A stretch of 64,000 nucleotides of DNA from Caldilineae bacterium (GTDB lineage Bacteria; Chloroflexota; Anaerolineae; Epilineales; Epilineaceae), in NCBI GenBank assembly GCA_020634625.1, contig JACKBJ010000018.1, positions 1 through 64,000 of the forward strand. The letters are read 5' to 3'. The first letter of the stretch is position 1, and each line of letters starts with the position of its first letter. This document shows positions 63,096-64,000 of this stretch, one piece after another. The notes under the pieces were generated by a model that was not told the origin of the DNA, made no database searches, and saw nothing but the letters and a program-made list of their open reading frames with translations. The position numbers and the translations under genes are program-made.

Positions 63096-64000
63096 ATGCC
63101 CAAGACCGCTACCAGCACCATCGAGGCGCTCTCGCAGCAAGGCTACGAGGCCGGCTTCATCACCGATGTCGAGCAGGACATGGCGCCGCCCGGCCTCGAT
63201 GAGAGCACCGTCCGCTTCATCTCGGCCAAGAAGGGCGAGCCCGAGTGGCTGCTCGAGTGGCGCCTCAAGGCCTTCCGCTACTGGCAGGAGATGGTCGAGC
63301 CCGACTGGGCCAACATCCACTACCCCGCGATCGACTACCAGTCGATCATCTACTATGCCGCGCCCAAGGGCGTCGACGATCGTCCCAAGAGCCTCGACGA
63401 GGTCGATCCGGAGATCCGGCGCACCTACGAGCGCCTGGGCATCCCGCTCGAGGAGCAGCTGGTGCTGGCCGGCGTGGCCGTCGACGCCGTCTTCGACAGC
63501 GTGTCGGTGGCCACCACCTACCGGGCCAAGCTGGCCGAGAAGGGCATCATCTTCTGCTCCTTCTCGGAGGCGGTGCGCGAGCACCCCGAGCTGGTGCGCC
63601 AGTACCTCGGCTCGGTCGTCCCGCCGACCGACAACTTCTTCGCGGCGCTGAACTCGGCCGTCTTCAGCGACGGCTCCTTCGTCTTCATCCCCAAGGGCGT
63701 CAAGTGCCCGATGGACCTGTCGACCTACTTCCGCATCAACGCCCGGAACACCGGCCAGTTCGAGCGCACGCTCATCGTGGCCGAGGAAGGCGCCGAGGTC
63801 AGCTACCTCGAGGGCTGCACCGCCCCGATGCGCGACGAGAACCAGCTGCATGCGGCGGTGGTCGAGCTGGTGGCGCTCGACGACGCCTCGATCAAGTACT
63901 CGACCGTCCAGAACTGGTACCCTGGCGACGCCGAGGGCGTCGGCGGCGTCTACAACTTCGTCACCAAGCGCGGCCTCTGCCGCGGCAAGCGCTCGAAGAT
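63096..64000 (+). CDS. sufB: Fe-S cluster assembly protein SufB (3' partial)
   Basis: 301 residues are visible before the window ends. The ATG at 63096 follows CGAGGGAATC. The block GVAVDAVFDSVSVATTYRAK, YFRINARNTGQFERTLIVAE and SYLEGCTAP, with its conserved Cys, identifies SufB, the scaffold partner of SufC and SufD that builds Fe-S clusters. The remaining C-terminal portion lies beyond the right edge, and sufC and sufD may follow. Confidence 0.95.
   Translation, partial: MPKTATSTIEALSQQGYEAGFITDVEQDMAPPGLDESTVRFISAKKGEPEWLLEWRLKAFRYWQEMVEPDWANIHYPAIDYQSIIYYAAPKGVDDRPKSLDEVDPEIRRTYERLGIPLEEQLVLAGVAVDAVFDSVSVATTYRAKLAEKGIIFCSFSEAVREHPELVRQYLGSVVPPTDNFFAALNSAVFSDGSFVFIPKGVKCPMDLSTYFRINARNTGQFERTLIVAEEGAEVSYLEGCTAPMRDENQLHAAVVELVALDDASIKYSTVQNWYPGDAEGVGGVYNFVTKRGLCRGKRSK

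Overview
The window is 64 kb of GC-rich bacterial DNA, dense in genes on both strands. It reads like a member of the Chloroflexota; this is inferred from overall character and was not tested by phylogeny. Supporting points are the tig-clpP-clpX cluster, a LexA of the Gram-positive type with GAAC-N4-GTTC boxes, large secreted proteins with Pro/Thr-rich tails, and short C-terminal signatures of the LP-hydrophobic type that I associate with this phylum. Promoters are often recognisable by a TATAAT or TATCAT -10 box, and start codons usually follow a clear AGGAG-type ribosome site.

Layout. 1-8.3 kb (+): the end of a YfhO-like/flippase fusion, a short gene with an in-frame TGA that reads as a SelW/Rdx-family selenoprotein with its SECIS hairpin, a YdiJ-like FAD/Fe-S dehydrogenase and a cupin. 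8.4-16.7 kb (-): clpB, a secreted protein with cohesin-like and dockerin-like segments, a smaller secreted protein and a DinB-like protein. 16.9-30.2 kb (-): two giant secreted DUF11-repeat proteins (2006 and 2257 aa) whose last 2.2 kb are nearly identical. 30.4-31.3 kb (-): a cbpA-type dnaJ. 31.5-38.4 kb (+): a two-component system translationally coupled to MprF-like flippase and synthase halves, a DUF1003 protein and an unknown protein. 38.4-42.9 kb (-): an HTH_42 protein, hsp20 and modABC. 43-47.7 kb (+): a lipoprotein, a small protein, tRNA-Leu(UAG), tig, clpP, clpX. 47.7-48.6 kb (-): an amidase. 48.7-56.3 kb (+): gpmI, a pentapeptide-repeat membrane protein, a secreted protein and holA. 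56.4-61.6 kb (-): lexA, folK, a sortilin/BNR-like secreted protein, two small membrane proteins and a SufR-like regulator. 61.8-64 kb (+): an IscA/SufA-type protein, an Rrf2 regulator and the start of sufB.

How the parts fit. Three regulatory circuits can be read directly. A SufR-like regulator and an A-type Fe-S carrier diverge from a shared promoter region carrying a 9-bp inverted repeat, next to an Rrf2 regulator and sufB. lexA has two SOS boxes over its own promoter. clpB and hsp20 share a 17-bp GTTAG-N7-CTA(A/G) element, which may be an uncharacterised heat-shock operator. The selenoprotein implies that the genome encodes selenocysteine machinery outside this window. The secreted giants, the cohesin/dockerin-like protein and the sortilin-like proteins point to a large investment in cell-surface or extracellular proteins.
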